Below the pieces are notes generated by a model. The model searched no databases. It was not told the DNA's origin and saw only the letters and a program-made list of their open reading frames with translations. From Sphingobium fluviale (GTDB lineage Bacteria; Pseudomonadota; Alphaproteobacteria; Sphingomonadales; Sphingomonadaceae): 64,000 nt of DNA. Positions 24,666 to 34,361 of this stretch are shown here, piece by piece (positions within the stretch are counted from its first letter, which is position 1; each line of letters begins with the position of its first letter). The DNA lies in contig NZ_SBKP01000008.1 in the NCBI RefSeq assembly GCF_004122115.1, positions 62,001-126,000 on the forward strand, read 5' to 3'. A program made the position numbers and the translations under genes.

Positions 24666-24799
24666 CGACCCCTCAACCCTTATCCTGTTTGCCCCAAATG
24701 GTGCCTGTGGCACAACATGCTGTCAATGCCGCGCATCTTATGCTTATCTTTTATGGACAAGGGCTTAATTTCGCTGCCCGGAGGGATAAAAAATCGCGC

Positions 24800-25702
24800 A
24801 TGATGGGTGACGAGAAGGAGCAGGGCGGGCAGGCCGGGCCAGTGGAAGCAGGCTCTTTCGCCTTTTTTGGGCCGGACAAGCCGCGTTGGCCGGTTTTGAT
24901 CTCAGTGCCACATGCCGGTCGTTTCTATCCTGACGACGTACGCGATCTCAGCGCGCATCCGCTCTCGATGTTGGCGCGACTGGAGGATAGGCATGCCGAT
25001 GCGTTGGTGTCCGGGCTGATCGCGCAAGGCTATGGCGTGATAGTCGCGCAGGTTGCGCGCGCCGCGATAGACCTCAATCGTGACCCGCGCGATATTGACC
25101 GGCGCATGATCTCCGGAATGCCGCATGGGCAGGCGCTTATCGAAACAGCAAAATCACGCGGCGGGCTTGGACTGTTCCCGCGATCGCTGCCGCGAATGGG
25201 CGGTCTGTGGCGCGCGCCGCTGCATTGGGCCAGGGCGCAAGCGCGGATCGAGACAATCCATGTGCCCTATCATGCCCGGATTGAACAGGCGATGCGTGCG
25301 ATCAGGACTGAGCATGGAGAGGCGCTGTTGCTCGATGTTCACTCCATGCCGCCGCTGGATGTCGGAGGCGCTGCCAGGCCTGATGTGGTGATCGGTGATC
25401 GATTCGGAACGAGTGCGGCAACGCGATTTTCGGAAATCGCGCGAGCGGTGGTAGGGATGCACGGCTTTTGTTGTGCGCTGAACCACCCATATCCCGGCAC
25501 GTATATCGCGGAGCGGCACGGCAAGCCTGAGTCGAGACGCCATGTGCTTCAGCTCGAAATATCGCGGGATCTCTATCTCGATTCTGGTTTGTGCGAGATT
25601 GGGCCGGGGCTGACAGCAGTGCGCGCGATGATCGAGGATTTGGCCAAGGCGCTGCGGGATGAGCTGAGTCGCGATAGCAATTTCGCACTAGCGGCGGAGT
25701 AA
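24800..25702 (+). CDS. N-formylglutamate amidohydrolase
   Basis: 300 residues from ATG 24800 (a second Met follows at once; GGAGGG lies about 15 bases upstream). Family blocks (PF05013): LISVPHAGRFYP, ARLEDRHADAL, ARAAIDLNRDPRDID, LLLDVHSMPP and the C-terminal HVLQLEISRDLYLD. It removes the formyl group of N-formylglutamate, typically in histidine degradation, but no hut genes are adjacent, so another N-formyl substrate is possible. The frame extends upstream to 24554, overlapping cpdR antisense; that part is judged noncoding. Confidence 0.87.
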   Translation: MMGDEKEQGGQAGPVEAGSFAFFGPDKPRWPVLISVPHAGRFYPDDVRDLSAHPLSMLARLEDRHADALVSGLIAQGYGVIVAQVARAAIDLNRDPRDIDRRMISGMPHGQALIETAKSRGGLGLFPRSLPRMGGLWRAPLHWARAQARIETIHVPYHARIEQAMRAIRTEHGEALLLDVHSMPPLDVGGAARPDVVIGDRFGTSAATRFSEIARAVVGMHGFCCALNHPYPGTYIAERHGKPESRRHVLQLEISRDLYLDSGLCEIGPGLTAVRAMIEDLAKALRDELSRDSNFALAAE

Positions 25703-25720
25703 CCTCCGCTCTCATGCCAG

Positions 25721-25751
25721 AAAAAACCACCCTATGCAGTGCATAGGGTGG
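25721..25751 (-). terminator. Rho-independent terminator downstream of sapC
   Basis: CCACCCTATGCA and TGCATAGGGTGG pair perfectly around one base; on the minus strand the stem is followed by TTTTTT. It lies about 160 bases beyond the sapC stop and could also act on readthrough from the plus-strand amidohydrolase gene. Confidence 0.85.
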
Positions 25752-25850
25752 CCAGGTTCAGGGAGGAGACGCCTTCCGGGAAGAAGGCATCCATGCGGGC
25801 GCCCGAAAGGGGAACAGGCGCCAGCACCTCAACTAGATAGTGCAATGAGG
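25727..25850 (-). ncRNA. candidate structured 3' RNA of sapC
   Basis: Between the sapC stop and its terminator the minus strand can form three successive hairpins: GGCGCC/GGCGCC (25798-25822), GCCTTC/GAAGGC (25771-25788) and the terminator stem. The segment has no open frame. It could be a 3'-UTR-derived small RNA. Prediction only; the 5' end is a guess. Confidence 0.3.
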
Positions 25851-25908
25851 TAAATTTTTCAACCGCTCAATTGCCGATGCGAAGTAAAAGATTCTGTAAA
25901 TACAGGGT

Positions 25909-26694
25909 TCAGTTTACGGCTTCAGGCGCCTTCACCTGCGGCATTTTTCCTTGCTCTACTTGCTGTTGGAAAATCTCGCGCATCAGTTGCAGCGAGAACA
26001 GATGGGCGTGGATTAATGGCAGCATACCGTTCTGGTTGATCTTGCGGAGCTGGTCTCCACGCAGATCGCGCAGCTTTTCTTCGTTCACCATCTGGAACCC
26101 GCGATAGACGAAGGGCTGCTCGTTGCCCGGAACCTGAATGGCGACCTCGCCATCCATCAGCAGTTCCATTTCCTTGATATCTTTCATGAACAAGCCGGTG
26201 CGGTGCGCCGCCTGCTCGAAATCCTCGCAGAATTTCAGGATGTTCTGGGTCAGCTCGGTGGGCTTGCCGTCTTCGAGCAGGGCCTCGCCTTCCTTCTTGA
26301 ACTCACCCAGCGTATCCGATGTGGGGTCAAAGCAGAGCGATAGCTCATCGCTATCCGGACGCAGCTTGGCGAGCATCCACGGATAGCGGCGTACATAGGC
26401 CGGCACATAGCCCGAACCGCGCAGCTTGCCATCATCATCGAGGAAGGTGTTGACGCCCTCGTTGAGGCCCATCAGCGCCAGCGGCACCGGCTCGTCGCCT
26501 GCCGAGAAGATGATCGGCACGAAACGCTGGGCCACCACGAATTCGTCGATCGTCAGCGGCACGGCGTGCTGGTCTTTCAGGAAGGGCGCGGCATCCGCAG
26601 GCTTGAGGCGCAGCTTGGCGTGCTCGTTGCTGTTAAGAGGCACGAGATCTTTGTAAAAAATCGGCAGATTGCTTGCCTGCGGGGCGCTTGCCAT
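25909..26694 (-). CDS. SapC family protein
   Basis: 261 residues from ATG 26694 (GGAGA upstream). SapC-family features (PF07277): FYKDLVPLNSNEHAKLRL, then VPIIFSAGDEPVPLALMGLNEGVN, GYVPAYVRRYPWMLAK, and NQNGMLPLIHAHLFSL near the end. It has no signal peptide. The family name comes from an S-layer gene cluster, but in sphingomonads these proteins often occur beside TonB receptors and their function is unknown. Here it stands alone between a structured 3' region and an FAD-linked oxidase gene. Confidence 0.87.
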   Translation of the reverse strand: MASAPQASNLPIFYKDLVPLNSNEHAKLRLKPADAAPFLKDQHAVPLTIDEFVVAQRFVPIIFSAGDEPVPLALMGLNEGVNTFLDDDGKLRGSGYVPAYVRRYPWMLAKLRPDSDELSLCFDPTSDTLGEFKKEGEALLEDGKPTELTQNILKFCEDFEQAAHRTGLFMKDIKEMELLMDGEVAIQVPGNEQPFVYRGFQMVNEEKLRDLRGDQLRKINQNGMLPLIHAHLFSLQLMREIFQQQVEQGKMPQVKAPEAVN

Positions 26695-26772
26695 CAAATC
26701 GTCTCCAAATAAACAGATGTCCAGGGCCATTGCACCGGATTTTTGAACTTATTGTGTCGGCGGATACTGCGC

Positions 26773-28215
26773 TCAGGCCTCGCTTGCAAGCGGGATCAAC
26801 TTGCCGGGATTCATGATGCCGTGCGGATCGAGGGCAGCCTTGATCGCCCTCAACGCCATGATGCGCGCCGGGCTGGAAAGGCGGCCAAGTTCGGCCCGCT
26901 TGGATTGGCCGATGCCATGCTCGGCCGAGATCGAGCCTCCGGCGGCCACCACCAGATCATGCACATAGTGCCGGATTTCCTCGCCGCTGGTCTTGAGCCA
27001 GCCTGAACGGTCCGCAATATCGGCAGGCGCGCGAACATGAAAATGCACATTGCCATCGCCCAGATGGCCATAGGAAGTGGCCGTGGTGCCTGCGAAACGG
27101 GCGGTGCAGGCCTCAGCGGCTGAGAGCATGAAGTCCGGCATGGCGTTGATCGGTACGCTGATATCAAACGCAATCGGAAAGCCCGCTGCTCGCTCTGCCT
27201 CTGGGATAGTCTCACGGATGCGCCAGAAATCGCGGGCTTGCGCCTCATTCTGAGCGATAACCGCATCATGGATCTGGATTGTGTCGTCAGTCATCAGATC
27301 GCCGAGGGCCGCTTCCAGTTGGGCGCGGCCACCCTCACCAGAGTTGCTCAGGTCGAACTCGATCAGCGCATTCCATGGCGCGAGTTGGGCCAGCGGCGCG
27401 CGCGTGTTAGGGACGTGTTCGATGACATAGCCCACAGGCTCTGCCGCCATCACCTCAAACCCCTCAATGATCGGACCGAGCCGCGCTTCGAGCGCCCGTA
27501 GCAGGGCCAGCGCGTCGTGCGGGCTGCCAAGGCCAAACCAGGCGGTCGCGCTGTGCGTGATGGCGGGAACGAGCTTCAGTGTCGCGGCCGTAACGATGCC
27601 CAGCGTCCCCTCCGCGCCAATCAACAATTGCTTTAGGTCATAGCCGCGATTGTCTTTCTTGAGCGGGGCTAGGCCTTCATAGATACTGCCATCGGGCAGC
27701 ACTGCCTCGATGCCGTCCACCAGCCCACGCATCGTGCCGTGTCGCAACACCTGCGTGCCGCCGGCATTCGTGGAAATTAGTCCGCCGATAGTGGCGGAGC
27801 CTTTTGCGCCAAGGCTCAGGGGAAAGCGCCTGCCTGCCGCCTCTGCGGCGTCATGAAGGACGGAGAGGATCACGCCCGCCTCGCACACAGCCTGATTGGC
27901 GCTGGTATCGATGGCGCGGATGCTGTTCATGCGCCGCAACGAGAGGATGAGCGCGCTGCCATCGGCGGGAGGGGTGGCGCCGCCGACCATGGATGTATTC
28001 CCGCCCTGCGGCACCAGCGGTATGCCATGTTCCGCCGCGAGGCGAACGCAGGCTGCCAGTTCCTTCGTGGTGGCGGGCGAGAGTATCGCCGCCGCCGCGC
28101 CTTGATAATGCCCGCGCCAGTCGTTCAGCCACGGGGCAATATCATCCTGCTCAATGGTTATTCCCTTGTCGCCAAGAATGCGGCGGAAGCCTTCGATCGG
28201 AAGATTGTGTGCCAT
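26773..28215 (-). CDS. FAD-linked 2-hydroxyacid oxidoreductase (GlcD/DLD family)
   Basis: 480 residues. The N-terminal FAD_binding_4 (PCMH) domain shows VPQGGNTSMVGGATP and LGAKGSATIGGLISTNAGGT. The C-terminal FAD-oxidase domain shows TSYGHLGDGNVHFHV and SISAEHGIGQSKRAEL, which carry the metal/flavin-site histidines. Members oxidise D-lactate, D-2-hydroxyglutarate or glycolate and pass electrons onward. The lack of glcE/glcF neighbours and an isolated gene favour a D-2-hydroxyglutarate or D-lactate dehydrogenase, but the substrate is not certain. Confidence 0.88.
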   Translation of the reverse strand: MAHNLPIEGFRRILGDKGITIEQDDIAPWLNDWRGHYQGAAAAILSPATTKELAACVRLAAEHGIPLVPQGGNTSMVGGATPPADGSALILSLRRMNSIRAIDTSANQAVCEAGVILSVLHDAAEAAGRRFPLSLGAKGSATIGGLISTNAGGTQVLRHGTMRGLVDGIEAVLPDGSIYEGLAPLKKDNRGYDLKQLLIGAEGTLGIVTAATLKLVPAITHSATAWFGLGSPHDALALLRALEARLGPIIEGFEVMAAEPVGYVIEHVPNTRAPLAQLAPWNALIEFDLSNSGEGGRAQLEAALGDLMTDDTIQIHDAVIAQNEAQARDFWRIRETIPEAERAAGFPIAFDISVPINAMPDFMLSAAEACTARFAGTTATSYGHLGDGNVHFHVRAPADIADRSGWLKTSGEEIRHYVHDLVVAAGGSISAEHGIGQSKRAELGRLSSPARIMALRAIKAALDPHGIMNPGKLIPLASEA

Positions 28216-28303
28216 GGCGGGGTATATCGCGCCAATTCACCTATTGTTCAACCGGCTCGACCTATGCCAACACAATTACTCAGTCATCAATCATGGAACA
28301 GGC

Positions 28304-28798
28304 GTGACGCCACTTTCGCTGTCTCTTTTTTCCGGTCTGGCGCTGATGGCGAGCGTACCCACAGACAACAGCCTTCGATCTGGTGTTGGTTCGGGGCGTG
28401 TTGCTGCCGACTCGGCGGGGCAGGGCAGTGCGCAATGGGCGCAGATGACGATCGAGCAGCGCGTGATTATCCGGGTGCCGATGGTGCGCCGCCCCCCGCC
28501 CCAGCGCGCCGATATCGAGTGGGAAGAGCGCAAGGGGCCGAAATGCATTGACCTCAAACGGCTGCGCTTTGCCGCTGTCACTTCTGAGCGGGGTGTGGAC
28601 CTCATGCTGGCAGGGCGGGAGCGGATGCGCGCGCTGCTGGGGCGAGAGTGCGGTCCCGCCGATCTGCACTCCGGCCTTTATGTTCAGCCCAATGAGGATG
28701 GCGCGCTGTGCGCGGGACGAGATAGGGTACTCTCGCGCAGCGGCGCGGACTGCCCGATCAGAAAGCTGGTGCGGTTGGTGCCTGAGGACGACGACTGA
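28304..28798 (+). CDS. hypothetical secreted protein
   Basis: 164 residues from GTG 28304; the open frame starts earlier but overlaps the divergent oxidoreductase gene. A short hydrophobic N-terminus (LSLSLFSGLALMASV) may be a signal peptide. Visible features: basic/Pro segment VPMVRRPPPQRADIEWEERKG, several cysteines (KCIDLK, RECGPA, ALCAGRD, ADCPIR) that could form disulfides, and an acidic end. Not assigned to a family. Weak ribosome site, so the start is uncertain. Confidence 0.6.
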   Translation: MTPLSLSLFSGLALMASVPTDNSLRSGVGSGRVAADSAGQGSAQWAQMTIEQRVIIRVPMVRRPPPQRADIEWEERKGPKCIDLKRLRFAAVTSERGVDLMLAGRERMRALLGRECGPADLHSGLYVQPNEDGALCAGRDRVLSRSGADCPIRKLVRLVPEDDD

Positions 28799-28930
28799 CG
28801 TTCAAGGGCGCATAGCATCGGGCATTCGCTCCTTCTGCGGGAATTTCTTGACAAATCGGCTCAACATGCGCATTGGCGCGGCCTGAGTAGGCGTCCTGTC
28901 GGCCGCCACATAACATATCCCGGAAATTGA

Positions 28931-30358
28931 ATGAATTTTGCCGATCTCGGCCTATCCGATGAGCTGCTAAGGGCCGTTAACGAGGCAGGGTATGACACGC
29001 CCACGCCGATCCAGGCTCAGGCGATCCCCCCCGTTCTCATGATGAAAGATCTTATCGGGATAGCCCAGACTGGCACCGGCAAGACTGCCAGCTTCGTGCT
29101 ACCCATGATAGATATTCTGGCGCATGGCCGCAGCCGGGCGCGTATGCCGCGCAGCCTCATTCTGGAGCCGACGCGCGAACTCGCCGCGCAGGTGGCAGAG
29201 AATTTCGAGAAATACGGCAAATATCACAAACTCAACATGGCCCTCCTCATCGGCGGCGTCTCGATGGGCGATCAGGTGAAGGCGCTGGAGAAGGGCGTTG
29301 ACGTGCTCATCGCCACACCGGGACGCCTGATGGACTTGTTTGGCCGCGGCAATATATTGCTTACCGGCTGCGGTCTGCTGGTGATCGACGAGGCGGACCG
29401 GATGCTCGATATGGGCTTCATTCCCGATATCGAGGAAATCTGTACCAAGCTGCCTGCCACGCGTCAGACCTTATTGTTCTCGGCCACCATGCCGCCGCCG
29501 ATCAAGAAGCTCGCCGACAAGTTTCTGTCCAATCCGAAATATGTCGAGGTGGCCCGCCCCGCGACCGCCTCTGCCAATATCAAGCAGTGGCTGGTCAAGG
29601 TCGACGCGCGCAAGAAGCGGGAGAAGCTGCGCGACCTTTTGCGGCAGGAGGAGGTGAGCAACGCCATCGTCTTCTGCAATCGCAAGACGACGGTGCGCGA
29701 GCTGAACAAGAGCCTGCGCAGCTATGGCTTTTCTTCCGGCGAGATTCACGGCGATATCGACCAGAGCGCCCGCATTGCTGAGCTGGATCGGTTCAAATCG
29801 GGCGAAGTAACGATCCTTGTCGCGTCTGATGTCGCCGCGCGCGGGCTGGATATCAAGGGCGTGTCTCATGTATTCAACTTTGACGCGCCTTGGCACCCGG
29901 ATGATTATGTTCATCGCATCGGCCGCACCGGCCGCGCGGGCGCTTCGGGCGTTGCCTACACCTTCGTATCTAAGGAAGATGCCGAGGCGATCGACAATAT
30001 TCAAAAGCTGATCGGCACGTCCATCGATTATGCTGCCGGATCGACGGGCTCGGATGAGGTGCAAGCCAGCGATGCGCAGGATGATGCGGCGTCCAAGCCC
30101 CGTGCTTCCCGCTCACGCACGCGCAAGGCAGACAAGCCGGTGGCCGAAAAAGTGGCGACAGAAGAGCGGACGGAACAGCCTGACCGCCCAGGGCGCAAGG
30201 AGCCGCGCCGTGAGGATTCTACGCGCCGTGAATCCCGTCATCGCGCCGAGGAGCGTGAACCTCGCCCAGCCCGTTATGCCGATGTCGATGGTACTCTGGA
30301 AGACGGGGCGTGGAACGGCCCGGTCCCCAGTTTTCTTGGGGTCGGATTCTCCGAGTAA
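28931..30358 (+). CDS. DEAD-box RNA helicase, RhlE-like
   Basis: 475 residues. All helicase motifs are present in order: Q motif ([14 protein letters not shown]), motif [25 protein letters not shown], motif [26 protein letters not shown] and [10 protein letters not shown]. The C-terminal tail (residues ~385-460) is Arg/Glu/Lys-rich and low complexity, typical of RhlE proteins and probably RNA binding. Roles in ribosome assembly and RNA decay are likely. A TTGACA at 28849 may be its -35 element. tRNA-Ala follows 76 bases downstream. Confidence 0.93.
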   Translation: MNFADLGLSDELLRAVNEAGYDTPTPIQAQAIPPVLMMKDLIGIAQTGTGKTASFVLPMIDILAHGRSRARMPRSLILEPTRELAAQVAENFEKYGKYHKLNMALLIGGVSMGDQVKALEKGVDVLIATPGRLMDLFGRGNILLTGCGLLVIDEADRMLDMGFIPDIEEICTKLPATRQTLLFSATMPPPIKKLADKFLSNPKYVEVARPATASANIKQWLVKVDARKKREKLRDLLRQEEVSNAIVFCNRKTTVRELNKSLRSYGFSSGEIHGDIDQSARIAELDRFKSGEVTILVASDVAARGLDIKGVSHVFNFDAPWHPDDYVHRIGRTGRAGASGVAYTFVSKEDAEAIDNIQKLIGTSIDYAAGSTGSDEVQASDAQDDAASKPRASRSRTRKADKPVAEKVATEERTEQPDRPGRKEPRREDSTRRESRHRAEEREPRPARYADVDGTLEDGAWNGPVPSFLGVGFSE

Positions 30359-30434
30359 GGCGGTTTGGCAGCGCGCCATATCCCGTAAATTGCCGTTGCC
30401 ATCGCTGGGCGGCTCGCTTATAGGCGAGCGCCTT

Positions 30435-30510
<76 letters not shown>

Positions 30511-30537
30511 ATTTTCATCCATCGCTGGAGGGTCGCA

Positions 30538-31068
30538 ATGCCGCTGTACGAGTTTGACGGCAAGGCGCCCCGTCTACCGGTCGATGGTTCGGCGTGGGTG
30601 GCGCCCTCCGCCGATCTCATTGGTGATGTGGAATTGGGCGAGTGCGCGAGCGTGTGGTTCGGCGCGGTGATCCGCGCGGATAATACATTGATCAAAGTCG
30701 GCGCCCGCAGCAACATTCAAGAGCAGGTCGTGCTTCACAGCGACGAGGGCGTGCCCTGCACCGTGGGCGAAGGCGTCACGGTTGGCCATCATGTGATGCT
30801 GCACGGCTGCACGATTGGCGACAACAGCCTGATCGGCATGGGCGCGACCATCCTCAACCGCGCCGTCATCCCCGAAAACTGCATTGTCGGTGCGGGCGCG
30901 CTTGTAACGGAGGGCAAGACCTTCGAGCCGGGAAGCCTCATCGTCGGTGCCCCCGCAAAGGCCATTCGTCAACTGGACGAAATGGCGCTTGCGGGGTTGC
31001 GCCATAGTGCAAACCATTATGTCAAGAAAGCCGAGGCCTTTTCAGCCAATCTCAAGCGGGTCGATTGA
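30538..31068 (+). CDS. gamma carbonic anhydrase-like hexapeptide protein
   Basis: 176 residues from ATG 30538 (GGAGGG upstream). A left-handed beta-helix of hexapeptide repeats includes the metal-site histidines in [13 protein letters not shown] and [11 protein letters not shown], plus [12 protein letters not shown] and the family end [14 protein letters not shown]. Members are annotated as carbonic anhydrase/acetyltransferase or YrdA/PaaY type; activity varies, so the reaction is not certain. It starts 27 bases after the tRNA. Confidence 0.9.
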   Translation: MPLYEFDGKAPRLPVDGSAWVAPSADLIGDVELGECASVWFGAVIRADNTLIKVGARSNIQEQVVLHSDEGVPCTVGEGVTVGHHVMLHGCTIGDNSLIGMGATILNRAVIPENCIVGAGALVTEGKTFEPGSLIVGAPAKAIRQLDEMALAGLRHSANHYVKKAEAFSANLKRVD

Positions 31069-31080
31069 GGTAACAAGGCT

Positions 31081-31494
31081 TCATTTGTCTACGCCCTTGA
31101 GCTTGCCCCAAGTCCTGGCGGCAGTGTAACCCAGATAACCAGTGCCGAACAACGCATAGAGCGGCTCCGGTATTCCGGCGAGATACGCGTTCATGCCATT
31201 GGCGATGTCGTCCGCCATTTGCGGCTGGGCGGCGGCGATCAGGCCCATCGGGATCGACCAGAGCAGCAGCGCGTACATGACATACAGGAAAGCAGGGCGG
31301 GCGCGGCTGGTCCATGGGTCAGTCGATTGTGCTTCGGCGAGAATGGCTGAAAGCTGGGTGCGGATCGCTTCCATCTCCTGCGCACCCTGTAATTTCAGCA
31401 GTTCAAGCTTGGCTGCGTCGCGCGCCTTGGGGTCAGGAATGATCTTGTCGATGATGCCCGCGATAGGGCTGATCAGGGCTTCGAGCAGTGCCAT
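31081..31494 (-). CDS. holin, 3-TM alphaproteobacterial type
   Basis: 137 residues. A first hydrophobic stretch (LLEALISPIAGIIDKII) is followed by a Lys/Glu-rich amphipathic helix, then membrane segments PAFLYVMYALLLWSIPMGLI and PLYALFGTGYLGYTAARTW. The TDPWTSRARP motif before the membrane part is characteristic of the 3-TM phage holin family (PF11351). It lies 26 bases after the endolysin gene on the same strand. The product would permeabilise the inner membrane to release the endolysin. Confidence 0.8.
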   Translation of the reverse strand: MALLEALISPIAGIIDKIIPDPKARDAAKLELLKLQGAQEMEAIRTQLSAILAEAQSTDPWTSRARPAFLYVMYALLLWSIPMGLIAAAQPQMADDIANGMNAYLAGIPEPLYALFGTGYLGYTAARTWGKLKGVDK

Positions 31495-31520
31495 ATATGT
31501 GATCCTTGTGTTGGAATGAA

Positions 31521-32063
31521 TTAACCGATACGGTTGGAGAGCCAGCCATAAACGAAGGCTTCGTTCGCCGGCCGACCTTCGGCCAGCGCGATATATCGCT
31601 CGCCGCGCAACGCCTGCATCGCCTTCAGAAGTACCGCTTCACCCTTGGCGCCGCGCACGGCAAGAAAGGCGGCCAATGCGCGCTGTGTGGCGGGACCGAT
31701 GGCGCCGTCTGACGCTAGGTCGGCATAATCTTGCCCGTTGCGATTGAGCGCATTCAGTGCGCGCTGAAGAAAGCGGATGGCAACAGGTGGCCCCATGTTG
31801 ACCCCCGCATCGAACAGCTCGTGCGCTATTTTTGGTGCAATTGGCGCTATGCTGTCAAAGTGTGGCGCATCCCAGTAAAGAGTGCGATAGATGCGTTCGG
31901 CCTCAGTACGCGGCAGGGCGCGCATCTCCCCGTTATATCCATTGGCGCGCGCAACAGCCTGTGTAATGCCCCAGTTCGTCGGGCCTCCCCGGTCGGCGGG
32001 ATGGTCGCAATATCCACCCTCGCGGGCGATCAGATTATTCAGATATGCTGCAATATCAGTCAT
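31521..32063 (-). CDS. endolysin, glycoside hydrolase family 108
   Basis: 180 residues from ATG 32063; the longer frame upstream runs into the tRNA-Pro gene. GH108 N-terminal motif: LIAREGGYCDHPADRGGPTNWGIT split at the catalytic glutamate (E in REGGY), followed by the structural DAGVNMGPPVAIRFLQRALN and a C-terminal peptidoglycan-binding region (DGAIGPATQRALAAFL). No signal peptide, so it needs the adjacent holin for export. Together they form an orphan lysis cassette; no other phage genes are present. Confidence 0.87.
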   Translation of the reverse strand: MTDIAAYLNNLIAREGGYCDHPADRGGPTNWGITQAVARANGYNGEMRALPRTEAERIYRTLYWDAPHFDSIAPIAPKIAHELFDAGVNMGPPVAIRFLQRALNALNRNGQDYADLASDGAIGPATQRALAAFLAVRGAKGEAVLLKAMQALRGERYIALAEGRPANEAFVYGWLSNRIG

Positions 32064-32176
32064 AGCGGTCTCCGTGTGTCGCGGAGGCAGATAACCTATT
32101 TGGTGCGATGTAGGACAGTGGCTAACAGAGGGCAGCCCCATGCCATAACTGGATGATGCCAAATGAAGAATATCTC

Positions 32177-32253
32177 TGGTCGGGACGAGAGGATTCGAAC
32201 CTCCGACCCCCACACCCCCAGTGTGATGCGCTACCAGGCTGCGCTACGTCCCG
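32177..32253 (-). tRNA. tRNA-Pro (anticodon GGG)
   Basis: 77 nt on the minus strand, from CGGGACG to CGTCCCGACCA with CCA encoded. The D arm is GCGCAGCCTGGTAGCGC. Anticodon loop CTGGGGG inside TCACA/TGTGG gives GGG. T loop GTTCGAATC is intact. Confidence 0.95.
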
Positions 32254-32403
32254 ACCGAGGGGAGGGCACTTAGGGCGAAAGCGCAAGCCATGCAAGCCCT
32301 CTTGCCCGTTGCGCGAACATTCCTATTTGTGGTAGCCGCGCGCATCCTGCCGGTGCCGATTGATCCATGCACCTGTTCAAGAATGACAGAAAGAGCTGTG
32401 CCG

Positions 32404-32742
32404 ATGCTTATCTCCCCCGCTTATGCCCAGACCGCCGGTGCCGCCGGCACTGGTGGCAGTGCCGCCTTCATGATTCAGATTCTGCAGCTGCTGCTAATCT
32501 TCGTGGTGTTCTATTTCCTCATCATCCGCCCGCAGAACAAGCGCATGAAGGATCACAAGGCCAAGATCGACGCGGTGAAGAAGGGCGATCAGGTAGTGAC
32601 AGGCGGTGGCCTCATCGGCAAGGTGGTGAAGGTTGAGGACAGTGTGGTCGAGGTTGAGCTGGCGCAGGGCGTCAAGGTACGCGCGCTGAAATCGACGCTG
32701 ACCGACATCGTCGACCCCACTGCCAAGCCCGCGAACGACTGA
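32404..32742 (+). CDS. yajC: YajC, Sec translocase accessory subunit
   Basis: 112 residues from ATG 32404. A single membrane helix (MIQILQLLLIFVVFYFLII) is followed by RPQNKRMKDHKAKIDAVKKGD and GGGLIGKVVKV, the YajC signature. It is the first gene of yajC-secD-secF; SecD starts 8 bases after the stop. It supports the SecDF-YajC complex at the inner membrane. Confidence 0.95.
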   Translation: MLISPAYAQTAGAAGTGGSAAFMIQILQLLLIFVVFYFLIIRPQNKRMKDHKAKIDAVKKGDQVVTGGGLIGKVVKVEDSVVEVELAQGVKVRALKSTLTDIVDPTAKPAND

Positions 32743-32750
32743 CCCCGCAC

Positions 32751-34349
32751 ATGCTCGGTTTTACCCGCTGGAAGGTTATCCTGATCGTCACCGCGCTGTT
32801 GCTTGGCGCGGTGCTGGCCGTACCCACCTTCTTGCCGGAGCGGGTGTTCAACCAGCTCCCGTCCGCGCTTCAGGTGAAGGTCAATCTGGGGCTGGATCTT
32901 TCGGGTGGCAGCCATATTCTGCTGGAGGCCAATCCTGCCGATGTCGCCAAGGCGCGGCTGGAGGGAATGGAGGAGCAGATTCGCACCGAGCTGCGGCGCG
33001 GAGATCCGAAAATCGCGATAGGCGATATTTCGCGCAAGGGCGGCAAGCTGAGCTTCATGGTGCGCAACCCCGCGCAGGTTGACGCGGCGGTGGAGCGCAT
33101 CCGCCCTCTCACGCAGGGCGCGGGGCTGACCGGCCAGCGTGATTACACCGTGGAGGTGGTGGACAGCAGCACAATCATCCTGACGCCGACACAGGCGGGA
33201 ACCGACGCGGCCCTCAAGCAGGCGATGGAAGATGCCAAGCAGGTGATCGACCGGCGCATCAACGAGCTGGGTACACGGGAACCGACGATCATCCGCCAGG
33301 GCGCTAATCGCATCGTGGTGCAGGTGCCCGGTCTGCAAGACCCCAGCCAGCTCAAGCAATTGCTGGGCCAGACGGCCAAGCTGGAGTTCAAGCTGGTCGA
33401 TTATGCTGCTGACCCCGCCGAGCTGGCGCAGGGGCGCGCGCCGATCGGCAGCGAGATTTTGCCCTATCCTGACAATCCATCGGGTATGCCGATCATCGCG
33501 GTGAAGCGGCAGGTGATGGTCTCTGGCGACGAGCTGACCGATGCCACTCAGGGCTATGACCAGCAGAACAACCAGCCGGTCGTCAATATACGGTTCAACG
33601 GCTCTGGCGGGCGCAAGTTTGGCCGCGTAACGACAGAAAATGTCAACAAGCCCTTCGCGATCATCCTCGATGGCAAGGTGTTGTCCGCGCCCAACATCAA
33701 CGAGCCGATTCTGGGCGGCAGTGCGCAGATTTCCGGTAATTTTACGGTGCAAAGCGCCAACGAGCTGGCGATTGCGCTGCGCTCCGGCAAGCTGCCGGTA
33801 AAGCTGACGGTGGTGGAAGAGCGCACCGTGGGGCCTGACCTTGGCGCGGATTCGATCCGCAGTGGCGTCATCGCCTGCGCCATCGCCACGGCGGCGGTGC
33901 TGGCCTTCATGATGGTCACTTATGGGCGCTTTGGCGTCTATGCCAATATCGCGCTGGTCGCCAATATCGTTCTCATCATCGCGATCATGGCAGTACTGAA
34001 CGCAACATTGACGCTGCCGGGCATCGCCGGCTTCGTGCTGACGATCGGCGCTGCGGTGGACGCCAACGTGTTGATCAACGAACGCATCCGCGAGGAGCAG
34101 CGGCGCGGCAGGCATATCATCCAGACGATCGAGACAGGATATAAGGAGGCCAGCCGGGCGATCTTCGATGCGAACATCACCAATGTCATCGCCGCTGCCT
34201 TGATGTTCTACTTTGGTTCCGGGCCGATCAAGGGCTTTGCTGTGGTGTTGACCATCGGCATCGTCACCAGCGTGTTCACCGCCGTGACGCTGAGCAGACT
34301 GCTTGTCTCGCGCTGGTTGCGCACGCGCCCGACCGAGCTGGTGATCTGA
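32751..34349 (+). CDS. secD: protein translocase subunit SecD
   Basis: 532 residues. An N-terminal membrane helix, a large periplasmic P1 region with LGLDLSGGSHILLE (the SecD signature) and FKLVDYAADP, then five C-terminal RND-type helices including GIAGFVLTIGAAVDANVLINERIREE split around the proton-path aspartate. It uses the proton gradient to pull secreted proteins across the membrane. Normal length. secF starts 12 bases downstream. Confidence 0.96.
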   Translation: MLGFTRWKVILIVTALLLGAVLAVPTFLPERVFNQLPSALQVKVNLGLDLSGGSHILLEANPADVAKARLEGMEEQIRTELRRGDPKIAIGDISRKGGKLSFMVRNPAQVDAAVERIRPLTQGAGLTGQRDYTVEVVDSSTIILTPTQAGTDAALKQAMEDAKQVIDRRINELGTREPTIIRQGANRIVVQVPGLQDPSQLKQLLGQTAKLEFKLVDYAADPAELAQGRAPIGSEILPYPDNPSGMPIIAVKRQVMVSGDELTDATQGYDQQNNQPVVNIRFNGSGGRKFGRVTTENVNKPFAIILDGKVLSAPNINEPILGGSAQISGNFTVQSANELAIALRSGKLPVKLTVVEERTVGPDLGADSIRSGVIACAIATAAVLAFMMVTYGRFGVYANIALVANIVLIIAIMAVLNATLTLPGIAGFVLTIGAAVDANVLINERIREEQRRGRHIIQTIETGYKEASRAIFDANITNVIAAALMFYFGSGPIKGFAVVLTIGIVTSVFTAVTLSRLLVSRWLRTRPTELVI

Positions 34350-34361
34350 CGGAGAACGACC

